DNA from: Nitrosomonas sp.
GTDB taxonomy: Bacteria; Pseudomonadota; Gammaproteobacteria; Burkholderiales; Nitrosomonadaceae
NCBI GenBank assembly: GCA_024281825.1
Contig: JAMWZY010000001.1
Span: 62,001-126,000 of the forward strand
Length of the DNA stretch: 64,000 nucleotides
Direction of reading: 5' to 3'
The notes beneath the pieces are model-generated. The model did not search any database. It was not told the origin of the DNA and saw nothing but the letters and a program-made list of their open reading frames with translations. The translations under genes and the position numbers were made by a program. Positions 48,098 through 57,637 of the stretch are shown here, piece by piece. The first letter of the stretch is position 1. Each line of letters opens with the position of its first letter.

Positions 48098-49171
48098 ATG
48101 TCAAAAATCAAGATACTACACAGTAAGTGGTTTGGCTGTATGCTTGGACTGGCACTAGCATGGTGGATACCAATAACGCATGCGGAACAATCGCATGAAT
48201 ATCATTACCGCTATATTTCGCTTTCTAAGGTAACGTTACCATCAGGATTCGCTCAATTTACCCCCGTCGCAATCGACGATAAAAGAAAAGTTTACGGGGA
48301 TATCTATGATTCGTCTGGAGTTGCCCACATCGCCGTTTACGGAGATGGCATCTTGCATGTCCTCCAGCCTGGTAATGTGCTTACGGTCAACGCTCGTGGA
48401 ACAATAGGCGGCTATGTCACAGATCCTCAAACCGGAAACTTTCAAGCAGCACTATTTCGTGGAAACGAGGTGGAAATTATTCCACCTTTGCCTGGAGAAA
48501 CTAAAACCTTTGTCCAGTCACTTAACGATTCCGACACTGCGTTGATTAGGTCAGAAGACCCTTCAGCCCTTAATACCTACCAGCTCTACAAGAAGGGTGA
48601 AATACTCTTCAACTATCAGCTTCCGACAGGAAGCGATTGCCCAGGATGTTGGGGAGTTAACAATAAAGGAGCCGTGGTTGGAACTATTTTCGATTCGAAT
48701 TTAAACGCTTTTCGCGCCATTCGATTTCTGCCTCCGTATAATAAGCCTCAGTTACTTAATCCTCTCCCGGCAGACAGTGACACAACTTCCTTTGGCATTA
48801 GCAAATCCGGAGACATCATTGGGGTGTCATACGTCTTTTTAGGAGATTCCACTAAGAACCATTACGGGATATGGGATCGGCAGGGAAATTTCAAATCCTA
48901 TTTTGAGGGCATTAATTATTTCGCATTTTTTAACAAAAAGAACCTTATTGTCCTGACGCAGAATTTCGATACAGACAATGACAGCTACCTTGTGCCTCGC
49001 CCTGGTGTACGGTTGAATATAATGGATTTATTGGATAACCCAGCTGATGCGGATGTGCAATTAGCTGCGGTGGTCGACATCAATAACCATGGAGACATGA
49101 CCGGTTACGGATGCGACGTCGACTTTAACCTCTGTGGAGGCTTTTTATTGCATCGTGTGCTCCCCGATTAA
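48098..49171 (+). CDS. Secreted HAF-repeat-like protein of unknown function
   Basis: 357 residues from ATG 48098, chosen because it opens a clear signal peptide (GCMLGLALAWWIPITHAEQ). The mature part is built of repeating units of the type N-x-x-G-x-x-x-G followed by a strand and AxF/AFR: VNNKGAVVGTIFDSNLNAFR, ISKSGDIIGVSY, INNHGDMTGYGC. This fits HAF/DUF3466-type repeats of exported beta-rich proteins. Four cysteines (CPGC and CDVDFNLC) could form disulphides. No function can be assigned. Monocistronic, divergent from aat. Confidence 0.65.
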   Translation: MSKIKILHSKWFGCMLGLALAWWIPITHAEQSHEYHYRYISLSKVTLPSGFAQFTPVAIDDKRKVYGDIYDSSGVAHIAVYGDGILHVLQPGNVLTVNARGTIGGYVTDPQTGNFQAALFRGNEVEIIPPLPGETKTFVQSLNDSDTALIRSEDPSALNTYQLYKKGEILFNYQLPTGSDCPGCWGVNNKGAVVGTIFDSNLNAFRAIRFLPPYNKPQLLNPLPADSDTTSFGISKSGDIIGVSYVFLGDSTKNHYGIWDRQGNFKSYFEGINYFAFFNKKNLIVLTQNFDTDNDSYLVPRPGVRLNIMDLLDNPADADVQLAAVVDINNHGDMTGYGCDVDFNLCGGFLLHRVLPD

Positions 49172-49247
49172 GCTGAGGCACAGTCTCCTCAGAAAGACTA
49201 GAGGAAATTGGTGTTGTTTCTTGCTACAACAGCAAACTTAAATATCC

Positions 49248-49287
49248 GTGTCACAATCCTGTAATAATATTGCAATAACATCGTTAC
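49248..49287 (+). promoter_or_regulatory. Probable Pho box upstream of pstS
   Basis: Heptamers spaced exactly 11 bases apart: GTGTCAC (49248), CTGTAAT (49259), TTGCAAT (49270) and a weak TCGTTAC (49281). The PhoB consensus is tandem CTGTCAT-like heptamers with a four-base AT-rich spacer. The array ends about 47 bases before the pstS ATG, a sensible activator position. Confidence 0.6.
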
Positions 49288-49333
49288 TACGCAATTTGCT
49301 CGTTTAATCTTTTTGTTTATTGGAGAGAGAAGT

Positions 49334-50332
49334 ATGTTTTCTATAGTTCATGCAAAAATACTGGCAGCCGGTACCGTTCTTGCCGCACTTGTATTGGCCA
49401 CTTCCACCAACGCAAGTCCTCTTGTTAAAGTGGATGGATCGAGTACGGTGTTTCCTATCACCGAAGCAGTGGCAGAGGATTTTCAAGCCTTTAAAAAGGG
49501 CGCGATCCGCGTTACCGTTGGAATTTCAGGTACTGGCGGCGGGTTCAAGAAGTTTTGCCGCAATGAAATCGACGTCGTCAATGCTTCTCGTCCAATCACC
49601 GATGCAGAAATAGAAACCTGCAAGCAACAAGGGGTACAGTTTATTGAAATGCCCATTGCTTATGATGCATTGACCGTGGTCATTAATCCCAAAAACAACT
49701 GGAGCCAAACTATTACAGTTGAAGAATTGAAGAAAATTTGGCAGCCTGAAGCGCAAGGAAAAATTACCCAATGGAATCAGATCAATCCTGCCTGGCCCGA
49801 TAAAAAAATCAAATTATATGGCGCCGGTGCAGATTCCGGTACCTTTGAATACTTCACTGAAGCAATTGTCGGCAAAGCTAAATCAAGCCGTGGTGATTTC
49901 ACTGCTTCGGAAGATGACAATGTTTTAGTCCAAGGCGTTGCAAGTGATATTTATGCACTTGGCTTTTTTGGCTTTGCATATTACATCGAAAATAGCAAAC
50001 GCGTTACCGCTGCTGCGATCGATAGCGGTAATGGCGGCGTATTACCTTCTGCCGCAACGGTTGAAAACAATAGCTATAAACCGCTTTCCCGACCCATATT
50101 TATTTACATCAATGCAAAATCTGCGGATAAGCCTGAAGTTGATGAATTTGTTAAATTCTATATGGCTAATGCAGCAACTCTTGTCGATGAAGTGAAATAT
50201 TTCCCACTTTCCAAAGAAGTCTATCAATTAAACCTAGAACATCTGCAAAAGCGCAAAGTCGGTACAGTATTTAAAGGTTCTGGTGTCAACATCAAACTCG
50301 AAGATATTTTAAAAATGGAATCGAGCCTATAA
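49334..50332 (+). CDS. pstS: Phosphate ABC transporter substrate-binding protein PstS
   Basis: Periplasmic phosphate-binding protein. I use ATG 49334, with GGAGAGAG upstream and a signal peptide (AAGTVLAALVLATSTNA), giving 332 residues. Seen: VDGSSTVFPITEAVAEDF and GISGTGGGFKKFC, which form the phosphate pocket, INPKNNW, IKLYGAGADSGTFEYF, and GFFGFAYY. The transporter genes pstC, pstA and pstB are not adjacent; a strong terminator follows immediately. It belongs to the PstS family with short N-terminal arm (K-V-D-G-S-S-T) rather than the E. coli form. Confidence 0.92.
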   Translation: MFSIVHAKILAAGTVLAALVLATSTNASPLVKVDGSSTVFPITEAVAEDFQAFKKGAIRVTVGISGTGGGFKKFCRNEIDVVNASRPITDAEIETCKQQGVQFIEMPIAYDALTVVINPKNNWSQTITVEELKKIWQPEAQGKITQWNQINPAWPDKKIKLYGAGADSGTFEYFTEAIVGKAKSSRGDFTASEDDNVLVQGVASDIYALGFFGFAYYIENSKRVTAAAIDSGNGGVLPSAATVENNSYKPLSRPIFIYINAKSADKPEVDEFVKFYMANAATLVDEVKYFPLSKEVYQLNLEHLQKRKVGTVFKGSGVNIKLEDILKMESSL

Positions 50333-50355
50333 CCTACAATTCTTTGTGTTGTAAC

Positions 50356-50402
50356 AGGAAGCACCTTAAAAAGCTTGGTCATTTTAAGGTGCTTCCTTTA
50401 TT
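50356..50402 (+). terminator. Rho-independent terminator after pstS
   Basis: Perfect 16-bp stem (AGGAAGCACCTTAAAA at 50356-50371 with its complement at 50382-50397), a 10-base loop, then TTATTT. It lies 24 bases after the pstS stop and isolates pstS from cysG. Confidence 0.85.
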
Positions 50403-50429
50403 TAGGCCGCTCAGGTACAGTTCTCTACA

Positions 50430-51860
50430 ATGGACTTCTTACCTGTTTTTCTCGATATCAGAAACAAAACATGCCTGGTGATCGGCGGTGGAGAGGTTGC
50501 TGCACGTAAAGTTTCAGCGCTACTTCATGCCGGCGCGCAGGTTACTGTCGTGGCAACCGAATTAATTGAGACGCTCAAAGATGCATGGAATCGAGCAGAG
50601 ATTCAATACATCGCTGAACCCTTTCATCCTAAATTATTGGATAATGCCGCGTTGGTCATTGCTGCTACCGATGATTTTTCCACCAATCAACTCGTTTCCA
50701 GTGCAGCACAAACGCGCAATATTCCCGTCAATGTAGTTGATCATCCGGCATTATGTACGTTCATCATGCCTTCGATTGTTGACCGATCACCATTACTGAT
50801 TGCCATTTCGAGTAGCGGGCAGTCACCTGTACTTGCGCGATTATTGCGAGCACAATTGGAAACGTGGATACCTTCAGCTTATGGGCGATTAGCACAAATC
50901 GCCGGAAAATTTCGCCACCAAGTTAAGGCGCATTTCAAACGCGCGGAAAACAGGCGCATTTTCTGGGAAAAAATGCTACAGGGATCTTTTACAGAAAGGG
51001 TTCTGGCAGGCGATGAGCAAGCCGCAGAAGATTTTTTATTACAATCGTTGCAGTGCGAAAAAGATGAGCCGCCGAGTGGTGAAGTATATTTGGTCGGCGC
51101 AGGTCCTGGCAATCCCGATCTATTGACGTTTCGTGCCATGCGTTTAATGCAACAAGCCGACGTAGTAATTTACGACCGCTTAGTCTCTGCAGATATTCTC
51201 GATCTGGTAAGACGCGATGCAACTCGCATCTATGTAGGCAAAGAACGCAACCATCACACGATGGAACAAGAATCTATTAACCAATTGCTAGTGCGGTTGG
51301 CGCAAGAAGGAAAACGTGTGCTGCGGCTAAAAGGAGGTGATCCATTTATTTTTGGTCGTGGCGGTGAAGAAATTGAAACACTGGCATCACATCGAATACC
51401 TTTCCAAGTAGTGCCAGGCATCACTGCCGCGTCGGGTGTTGCGGCATACGCGGGTATTCCACTGACACACCGCGATTATGCGCAGTCTTGCATTTTTGTC
51501 ACCGGTCATTTAAAAAACAATATAATTGACTTGGATTGGCCAACCCTTGCACGACCGAATCAAACCATTGTGATCTACATGGGGCTGTTAGGCTTGCCCA
51601 TCTTATGCCAACAACTCATTCATCATGGCTTAGCTGCCGATACGCCTGCAGCAATCATCCAGCAAGGAACAACACCACAGCAGAAAATCATCACCGGCAC
51701 GTTACGAACTCTACCTGAAACTGCAGAGACAGCTAGACTTAGGGCACCCACATTAATTATTGTAGGCAACGTGGTACAACTCCGCGAGAAACTGGCGTGG
51801 TTTACTCCAACTGACAATACCTCGCCAACCAATCTCCTCCCAACAAAAACACAAACCTAA
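50430..51860 (+). CDS. cysG: Siroheme synthase CysG
   Basis: Trifunctional enzyme making sirohaem for sulphite and nitrite reductases. The 476 residues comprise an N-terminal NAD-dependent precorrin-2 dehydrogenase/ferrochelatase (LVIGGGEVAARKVSALL, VIAATDDFSTNQLV) up to about residue 210, and a C-terminal uroporphyrinogen-III methyltransferase (EVYLVGAGPGNPDLLTFRA, YDRLVS, LKGGDPFIFGRGGEE, VPGITAASGVAAYAGIPLTHR). Normal length is about 460-475. Single gene between terminator and a converging coiled-coil gene. Confidence 0.96.
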   Translation: MDFLPVFLDIRNKTCLVIGGGEVAARKVSALLHAGAQVTVVATELIETLKDAWNRAEIQYIAEPFHPKLLDNAALVIAATDDFSTNQLVSSAAQTRNIPVNVVDHPALCTFIMPSIVDRSPLLIAISSSGQSPVLARLLRAQLETWIPSAYGRLAQIAGKFRHQVKAHFKRAENRRIFWEKMLQGSFTERVLAGDEQAAEDFLLQSLQCEKDEPPSGEVYLVGAGPGNPDLLTFRAMRLMQQADVVIYDRLVSADILDLVRRDATRIYVGKERNHHTMEQESINQLLVRLAQEGKRVLRLKGGDPFIFGRGGEEIETLASHRIPFQVVPGITAASGVAAYAGIPLTHRDYAQSCIFVTGHLKNNIIDLDWPTLARPNQTIVIYMGLLGLPILCQQLIHHGLAADTPAAIIQQGTTPQQKIITGTLRTLPETAETARLRAPTLIIVGNVVQLREKLAWFTPTDNTSPTNLLPTKTQT

Positions 51861-51904
51861 GAAAACCTGTTTAAGAAACGCCGCCTTCAATCAAAATCAT
51901 GGCA

Positions 51905-52363
51905 TTATTCCTCAGCTTTCTTTTGTTCAAGTGACCTAATTCTTTGGAAGATTCCCTCCCTTTCCATTTCCAAAGACTGATAACGGGAATAAAGCTGATC
52001 CAAATCTTCCGCATATTTTGTCAAGCGCTCATCCTTTTCTTTTCTACGTTGAATCATATCCTCATAATTCGGTACTGGAATGCTTTTACCCGTAGGATTA
52101 AATGGAACAGGATCGATCGGTTGCGCCATTTCATTGCGGCGCATTTCTTGTGTCATCAAAAATTGCTGGTACGCAGCCTGAGATTCTTGAGAAAGGCGTG
52201 CCATGGTTTTTTCTAGTTGAAGAATTTCTATATTCCTGGCTTCATCAGGCGTGAGTACTCGATTGTCACTGGGTTCAGCCAGCGTTAGCGTCGCAGTCAG
52301 CCAGAAAATAAGAAAAAATAAATAATGCACGATTTTAGATAATTTTTTACGCAAAATACTCAT
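51905..52363 (-). CDS. Exported coiled-coil protein of unknown function
   Basis: 152 residues: an N-terminal hydrophobic segment (KIVHYLFFLIFWLTATLTLA) with likely signal cleavage near residue 28, then a charged, helical body with two coiled-coil-like stretches (EARNIEILQLEKTMARLSQE near residue 40, and YSRYQSLEMEREGIFQRIRS near residue 125) joined by a proline-rich linker (IDPVPFNPTGKSIPVPNYED). No family recognised. Start ATG 52363. Converges on cysG and lies downstream of the thiolase in opposite orientation to cysG. Confidence 0.6.
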   Translation of the reverse strand: MSILRKKLSKIVHYLFFLIFWLTATLTLAEPSDNRVLTPDEARNIEILQLEKTMARLSQESQAAYQQFLMTQEMRRNEMAQPIDPVPFNPTGKSIPVPNYEDMIQRRKEKDERLTKYAEDLDQLYSRYQSLEMEREGIFQRIRSLEQKKAEE

Positions 52364-52418
52364 CGATTTTTCTATCCATTTACATGAATTACAAATGTGC
52401 TATTGGCGCAGCACATAC

Positions 52419-53600
52419 TTAATAAAGTCGTTCGAAAACGGCTGCAATGCCTTGTCCGCCACCAATACACATTGTGACTAACGCGTAACGTTTACGGCAG
52501 CGATGCAATTCGTAAATCGCTTTGATCGTCAGTATACTTCCAGTCGCACCAATCGGATGGCCCAACGCTACCGCACCACCATTTGGATTGGTCTTTTTAG
52601 GATCAAAATCTAATTCTTGCATCACTGCACACGCTTGCGCGGCAAAGGCCTCATTAGATTCGATTACATCAATATCGGATAGTTTAAGCTTTGCACGTTT
52701 CAATGCTTGCCGAACGGCCGGTACCGGCCCAATCCCCATAAACTTCGGATCAACTCCCGCATGCCCATACGAAACCAATCGCGCCAGCGGTTTTAAGTTA
52801 CGCTTCTCCGCTGCTTTACTTTCCATCAAAACTAATGCTGCAGCACCATCGTTAATACCCGATGCGTTACCTGCTGTAACTGTCCCATCTTTCTTAAAAA
52901 CCGGGGCTAGCTTTGCTAAACGTTGGCTATCGGTATTTGCACGAGGGTGCTCATCGGTATCAAAAAGCACTTTTTCTTTATTGACGATGATCTCAATCGG
53001 TAGAATCTGACTGTTAAAATAACCTTTTTCAATCGCATGTAATGCACGGCGATGGCTTTCTGCTGAAAATCGGTCTTGCTGTTCTCGGTCGATACACCAT
53101 TTCTCAGCAATGTTTTCTGCAGTAATCCCCATGTGCACATGATCAAAAGGATCCGTCAGAGCACCTACCATCATATCGATAGTCACACCGCCATTCATCC
53201 GTTGCCCCCAACGCAATGCCGGTAATAGATAACCTGCTCGACTCATCGATTCCGCACCACCGGCGACGGCTGCTAGCGTATCGTTCAATAGAATGCTCTG
53301 ACTCGCTGAAATTATTGCCTGCAGGCCGCTTCCGCACAATCGATTGACCGTCAACGCAGCCGTATGTTGCGGTAATCCACCATTGATACAGGCGACTCGT
53401 GCCAAGTACATATCGCGCGCTTCGCCGTGAATAACATTGCCAAAAACCAAGTGATCGACTTCATTGGGATCAATCTGCGCACGTAGTAGCGCCTCATGGA
53501 CTACTTTTGCCGCTAAATCAGCCGGTGCGTTTGATTTTAGAGAACCACCGTATTCACCGATTGCAGTACGGACACCACTTAAGATAACCACATCTTTCAT
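52419..53600 (-). CDS. Acetyl-CoA C-acyltransferase (thiolase)
   Basis: 393-residue thiolase that condenses or cleaves acyl-CoA thioesters. Active-site elements are all present: the nucleophilic cysteine in NRLCGSGLQA near residue 88, NEAFAAQA, the histidine in GGAVALGHPIGATG near residue 348 and the C-terminal cysteine in CIGGGQGIA. The family start VVILSGVRTAIGEYGGSL is intact. No phaB, phaC or fatty-acid oxidation genes are nearby, so acetoacetyl-CoA formation or other uses cannot be distinguished. Confidence 0.93.
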   Translation of the reverse strand: MKDVVILSGVRTAIGEYGGSLKSNAPADLAAKVVHEALLRAQIDPNEVDHLVFGNVIHGEARDMYLARVACINGGLPQHTAALTVNRLCGSGLQAIISASQSILLNDTLAAVAGGAESMSRAGYLLPALRWGQRMNGGVTIDMMVGALTDPFDHVHMGITAENIAEKWCIDREQQDRFSAESHRRALHAIEKGYFNSQILPIEIIVNKEKVLFDTDEHPRANTDSQRLAKLAPVFKKDGTVTAGNASGINDGAAALVLMESKAAEKRNLKPLARLVSYGHAGVDPKFMGIGPVPAVRQALKRAKLKLSDIDVIESNEAFAAQACAVMQELDFDPKKTNPNGGAVALGHPIGATGSILTIKAIYELHRCRKRYALVTMCIGGGQGIAAVFERLY

Positions 53601-53647
53601 CTTTCCACCTTTAAGAAAAGGAATACGAGGTGTTTTTTACTAACTGA

Positions 53648-55564
53648 TTATTTGGATGAAATAACACCCAGACGTTGCTTTAGTGTGGGTGCGTTTTGTT
53701 CAGGGTTAAGTATTTTTGCATAATACATGGCGTTTTCCATGACTTTTTTAACGTAATCGCGCGTTTCATTGAACGGAATAGTCTCTGCATAAATAACACC
53801 TTCCAAGGTTTTGCTATCATCCCGCCAACGTCTAGCTCGACTGGGCCCAGCATTATATGCGGCCAATGCAAGCAAAGGTTGATTATCCAAACTGATCAAT
53901 ACATGATGTAGATAATATGTTCCTAATTGTAAATTAGTACTGACATCTGCAAGCTTATATTGATGAAAATCGGTCATGCCTAATTTTTTGGCAACCCAAT
54001 TGGCTGTCGCAGGCATGAGTTGCATTAAACCCGCAGCACCTGCATGAGATTTAATATCCGCAATAAAGCGGCTTTCTTGTCGAATTAACCCATACACCAG
54101 CGCTTCATCAAGACCATACATTCGAACGATATCTTTCATGATTTCACGATGTGGGGAGAGAAAGCGCATTTTAAAATCATGTTGCGACTCCGTGCGATTC
54201 GCCGTATTTATAGCTCGATCATACAGCCCGTGTCGTCGCGCCACTTCAGCTGCTGTCAACAATTCGGCATCGGTAAAGTCGCGTACCGTCCAACTCCACT
54301 CATGATAGGCTTCGGTACGTAATTGCATACGTGCAAAAGCCAATGCCCTTTTTATTCCTGGCTTTTGCGACATTGCCAAAACTTCACGGTCATTCACTTG
54401 ATAAGCTTTATCAGTAAAATAAAGCTCCTTGCCAAGCTCCTCTTTGGCTAATTGACCATAAAAGCTATGTTCTTCACTGAGTGATGCAAAAATCTGCCGG
54501 GCTTCAGAAACTTGTTTTTTTTCTGAGAGTGCGCGAGCTTTCCAGTATCGCCAACTATCAAATTGCTGCTCAGCCGATGACATTCGCTTGATCGCAGCCA
54601 GCACCTCGTCCCAGTTTCTGGCACGCAATGCTGCACGAACATGCCACCCTAATGCTTTATCAGAAGCTGGATAAGATTGAGGGCTATTTTGCGCTTCTTT
54701 AAACCAGCCCAAAGCACGGGGATCATGCCGCATCGCGGCTCGGTAACCAAGTTTCACTAAAAAATAAGATCGATCTGATGCTGGTAAACGGTTTTTTACT
54801 TTATGCCATTGTGCAAGTGCTTGATCCGTATCGTTACGCAACAACTGTAACAGCGCAAACAAGGCAATTTCCCGGTTACTTCGTGAATTTATTGGGCCAT
54901 GGATGGTATCAAGATATTTTTTCGGATTCCTAGCAGCACGATCGAGCTCTTTAGCATTAAGCGCCTCATTGCTATTTGATAAATACCGACCAATACGAAT
55001 CGCCGTAGTTGTTTTAGCATCTGATAAAGCCAAGCGTATTCTTTTCCAGATTTCGTCCAGAGAGATCTGCCCGTTATCAATCAATGCTTGAAACACTGGT
55101 GAGCAACTATCTAGTATATTGGCTGACGAAAACCATAGAGTGCGTACTTCAGCGGTGACGGCAACATTTTTGATATCCCAATAACGTTGATAGTAGTAAC
55201 ACCGCAATTCGGTGTCTTTGTTGACTACCCTTGGGTATTCATTATCGAAGAACTGCCATTGGCGACCTTTGCCTAATATTTTTACCCAGTCACTGCGCAA
55301 TCGATCCGCGACTAAACTGCCTTCATGGCGCGATAGAAAATTTTGAATGGTTGCCGAATCAGTCGTGTTGATGATACTGCGTAGCTGAAAATAATCCACA
55401 TAAGGCCACAGCTCATGCTTTTGCAGTGCCATAGCGTAATGACTCAGACGCTGACGATCCCCTTTCTGAAAAGCTTCTCGTGCAGATAGAAAATCATTGT
55501 CTTGATTTGCCGAAGAAACTGCGGCAAAAAGCAACATCATTAACGCAAAAAGAAAGCACTTCAT
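53648..55564 (-). CDS. slt: Soluble lytic murein transglycosylase
   Basis: Periplasmic muramidase that cleaves peptidoglycan with formation of 1,6-anhydro ends. I use ATG 55564 (signal sequence KCFLFALMMLLFAAVSSA, 638 residues); a TTG extension adds 8 residues. The first 450 residues form the superhelical ring of the Slt70 type. The C-terminal catalytic domain has the glutamate in IRQESRFIADIKSHAGA near residue 493, GLMQLMPATA, LGTYYLHHVL and ALAAYNAGPSRARRW. Downstream of gdhA in the same orientation. Confidence 0.94.
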   Translation of the reverse strand: MKCFLFALMMLLFAAVSSANQDNDFLSAREAFQKGDRQRLSHYAMALQKHELWPYVDYFQLRSIINTTDSATIQNFLSRHEGSLVADRLRSDWVKILGKGRQWQFFDNEYPRVVNKDTELRCYYYQRYWDIKNVAVTAEVRTLWFSSANILDSCSPVFQALIDNGQISLDEIWKRIRLALSDAKTTTAIRIGRYLSNSNEALNAKELDRAARNPKKYLDTIHGPINSRSNREIALFALLQLLRNDTDQALAQWHKVKNRLPASDRSYFLVKLGYRAAMRHDPRALGWFKEAQNSPQSYPASDKALGWHVRAALRARNWDEVLAAIKRMSSAEQQFDSWRYWKARALSEKKQVSEARQIFASLSEEHSFYGQLAKEELGKELYFTDKAYQVNDREVLAMSQKPGIKRALAFARMQLRTEAYHEWSWTVRDFTDAELLTAAEVARRHGLYDRAINTANRTESQHDFKMRFLSPHREIMKDIVRMYGLDEALVYGLIRQESRFIADIKSHAGAAGLMQLMPATANWVAKKLGMTDFHQYKLADVSTNLQLGTYYLHHVLISLDNQPLLALAAYNAGPSRARRWRDDSKTLEGVIYAETIPFNETRDYVKKVMENAMYYAKILNPEQNAPTLKQRLGVISSK

Positions 55565-55645
55565 CACGAATGGTTGCGATAAAAACAATGCGGTATCACA
55601 TAGACTACTAAAGCATGAGTATCAGGGTATTCATTCACAAACCAA

Positions 55646-56989
55646 TCAGACAACGCCTTGCCCCAACATCGCATCTGCTACTTTCACAAAACCGGCTATG
55701 TTCGCACCATTCACATAGTTAATGCTTTTGTCTGCTTGCGTACCGTATTTCAAACACGATTTGTGAATGGCCTGCATAATTTCCTGCAAGCGTGAATCGA
55801 CTTCTTCATTTGTCCAAGATAAGCGCATTGCGTTCTGACTCATTTCTAAACCTGAGGTTGCTACACCACCTGCATTACTGGCTTTACCCGGCGCATAAAG
55901 TACTTTGTTATGCTGAAAGCACTCTACCGCATCAGCGGTTGATGGCATATTGGCACCTTCTGCAACACAGATTACACCATTTTTGACCAAGATTTTCGCA
56001 TCTTCTCCCGTAATTTCATTTTGAGTAGCGCAAGGTAATGCAACATCCACTGGAACATGCCAAGGCTTAACACCTGGCAGAAAAGGAACATTCACTCGCT
56101 TAGCATATTCGTCTAAACGTCCGTACAGGTGATTTTTGACTTCCGATAAAACGGCTAGTTTTTCAGCCGTAAAACCTTGATCATCGACAATGGTTCCGCT
56201 AGAGTCTGATACAGTAACAACTTTAGCACCTTTCGCCATGGCTTTTTCAACAGCAAATTGCGCTACGTTGCCTGAACCAGAAATAGAAACACGCGCACCT
56301 TGGAGAGAAAATCCAGCATGTTTCAGTACTTCTTCTGCAAAGTATACTGTGCCGTAACCTGTCGCTTCGGGTCGCATCAATGAACCGCCGAAACTGAGTC
56401 CCTTACCTGTAAATACACAGTCGGCACGATTGGATAATTTTTTCATCATCCCTGTCATAAATCCGACTTCCCGCCCCCCTACACCAATATCACCTGCAGG
56501 TACGTCAGTATCGGAACCAATGTGACGAAACAATTCACTAATGAACGCTTGGCAAAAACGCATCACTTCATTAGGACTTCTACCTTTAGGGTCAAAATCA
56601 GATCCACCTTTGCCACCCCCCATCGGTAAAGTGGTCAGGGCATTTTTGAAGGTTTGTTCGAATGCTAAGAATTTAAGAATAGACAAATTGACCGAAGGGT
56701 GAAAGCGTATACCGCCCTTGTAAGGTCCGATGGATGAACTATGTTGTATTCGATAGCCACGATTCACGTGCACTTCGCCACAATCATCAATCCATGATAC
56801 TCGAAACATGATGACACGCTCCGGTTCGACGAGTCGATCTAATAAGCCATGTTCAGCATAACGTTTGTGTTCAGAAATAAAAGGCCACAAACTTTCAATG
56901 ACTTCAGTAACCGCTTGCATGTATTCTGGCTGATTTGGATTGCGTTCAGCAACATAATTACTAAACTCTTGCACAGATTTGTATCTCAT
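55646..56989 (-). CDS. gdhA: Glutamate dehydrogenase (NADP-type)
   Basis: Assimilates ammonium by reductive amination of 2-oxoglutarate, fitting for an ammonia-rich lifestyle. The 447-residue length is that of the hexameric NADP enzyme. Seen: YKGGIRFHPSVNLS, TLPMGGGKGGSDFDPKGR with the catalytic lysine, PAGDIGVGGREVGFM, SGSGNVAQFAVEKA (nucleotide-binding glycine motif), and NAGGVATSGLEMSQN. Conserved G-x-G-x-x-A-type loop argues for NADPH. Upstream region holds a short direct repeat shared with the divergent lipoprotein gene. Confidence 0.96.
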   Translation of the reverse strand: MRYKSVQEFSNYVAERNPNQPEYMQAVTEVIESLWPFISEHKRYAEHGLLDRLVEPERVIMFRVSWIDDCGEVHVNRGYRIQHSSSIGPYKGGIRFHPSVNLSILKFLAFEQTFKNALTTLPMGGGKGGSDFDPKGRSPNEVMRFCQAFISELFRHIGSDTDVPAGDIGVGGREVGFMTGMMKKLSNRADCVFTGKGLSFGGSLMRPEATGYGTVYFAEEVLKHAGFSLQGARVSISGSGNVAQFAVEKAMAKGAKVVTVSDSSGTIVDDQGFTAEKLAVLSEVKNHLYGRLDEYAKRVNVPFLPGVKPWHVPVDVALPCATQNEITGEDAKILVKNGVICVAEGANMPSTADAVECFQHNKVLYAPGKASNAGGVATSGLEMSQNAMRLSWTNEEVDSRLQEIMQAIHKSCLKYGTQADKSINYVNGANIAGFVKVADAMLGQGVV

Positions 56990-57132
56990 TATTCCCCCGA
57001 TCGGTAAAAGGCCACTTATTTTCAGTTAGTTCAAATAAGTCAATTCTGCCAAATAAATCCACCTAACGCACTGCATTTTTACGTTTTATTCAATAAAAAT
57101 TAGTAAAAAGATTTCGATCATCATAAAAATTT

Positions 57133-57167
57133 CATAGTTTCCCTTAGATAAAAACCATAGTTTCCCC
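57133..57167. repeat. Short direct repeat between gdhA and the lipoprotein gene
   Basis: CATAGTTTCCC occurs at 57133 and again at 57156, starting 23 bases apart (about two helical turns), in the divergent promoter region. Possible regulator-binding repeats; no regulator identified. Confidence 0.4.
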
Positions 57168-57229
57168 AATGTGCACATATCGAGAGTAAAAGTACTATGG
57201 AATCATTAATTTTTCGAGGAGCATAAATT

Positions 57230-57637
57230 ATGAAAACACTTAAACTAATTATTTCCACTGCTTCACTGACTCTTCTGGTCGCATGCGCACAAATGAATCC
57301 AACGATTGTTAGCGAATCGGAAATTAATAAAAAAGATCACGCTGCGTTAGTCAAGTACTATGAAAATTCTGCGATAGAAGCTAAGCAAAAATTAGCAAAG
57401 CACAAACAAGCATTGAAAACATACGAAGCCAAGCCCTATCTGTACGGAAGGGGTGGACAAGAGTTCCAATCGCATGCTACTGCCAATATACGAGAATATG
57501 AAAAAGAAGTAAAAGAAAGCACCGAATTAGCGCATTTTCATAGAAAATTAGCCACAGAGCAAATAGCTAAAGAAGACAACGCCATTGAGAAAAAGGCTGA
57601 TAGTCGCTTAGAGTCAGTCAATAAATCTGCAATGTAA
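57230..57637 (+). CDS. Small lipoprotein with helical body
   Basis: 135 residues: a signal peptide ending in a lipobox L-V-A-C (cysteine 19), then a charged helical protein with likely coiled coils (KYYENSAIEAKQKLAKHKQA and EYEKEVKESTELAHFHRKLA) around a glycine-rich turn (YGRGGQEF). Strong ribosome-binding site GAGGAG before the ATG suggests good expression. Probably membrane-anchored in the periplasm. No family recognised; function unknown. Monocistronic and divergent from gdhA. Confidence 0.75.
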   Translation: MKTLKLIISTASLTLLVACAQMNPTIVSESEINKKDHAALVKYYENSAIEAKQKLAKHKQALKTYEAKPYLYGRGGQEFQSHATANIREYEKEVKESTELAHFHRKLATEQIAKEDNAIEKKADSRLESVNKSAM

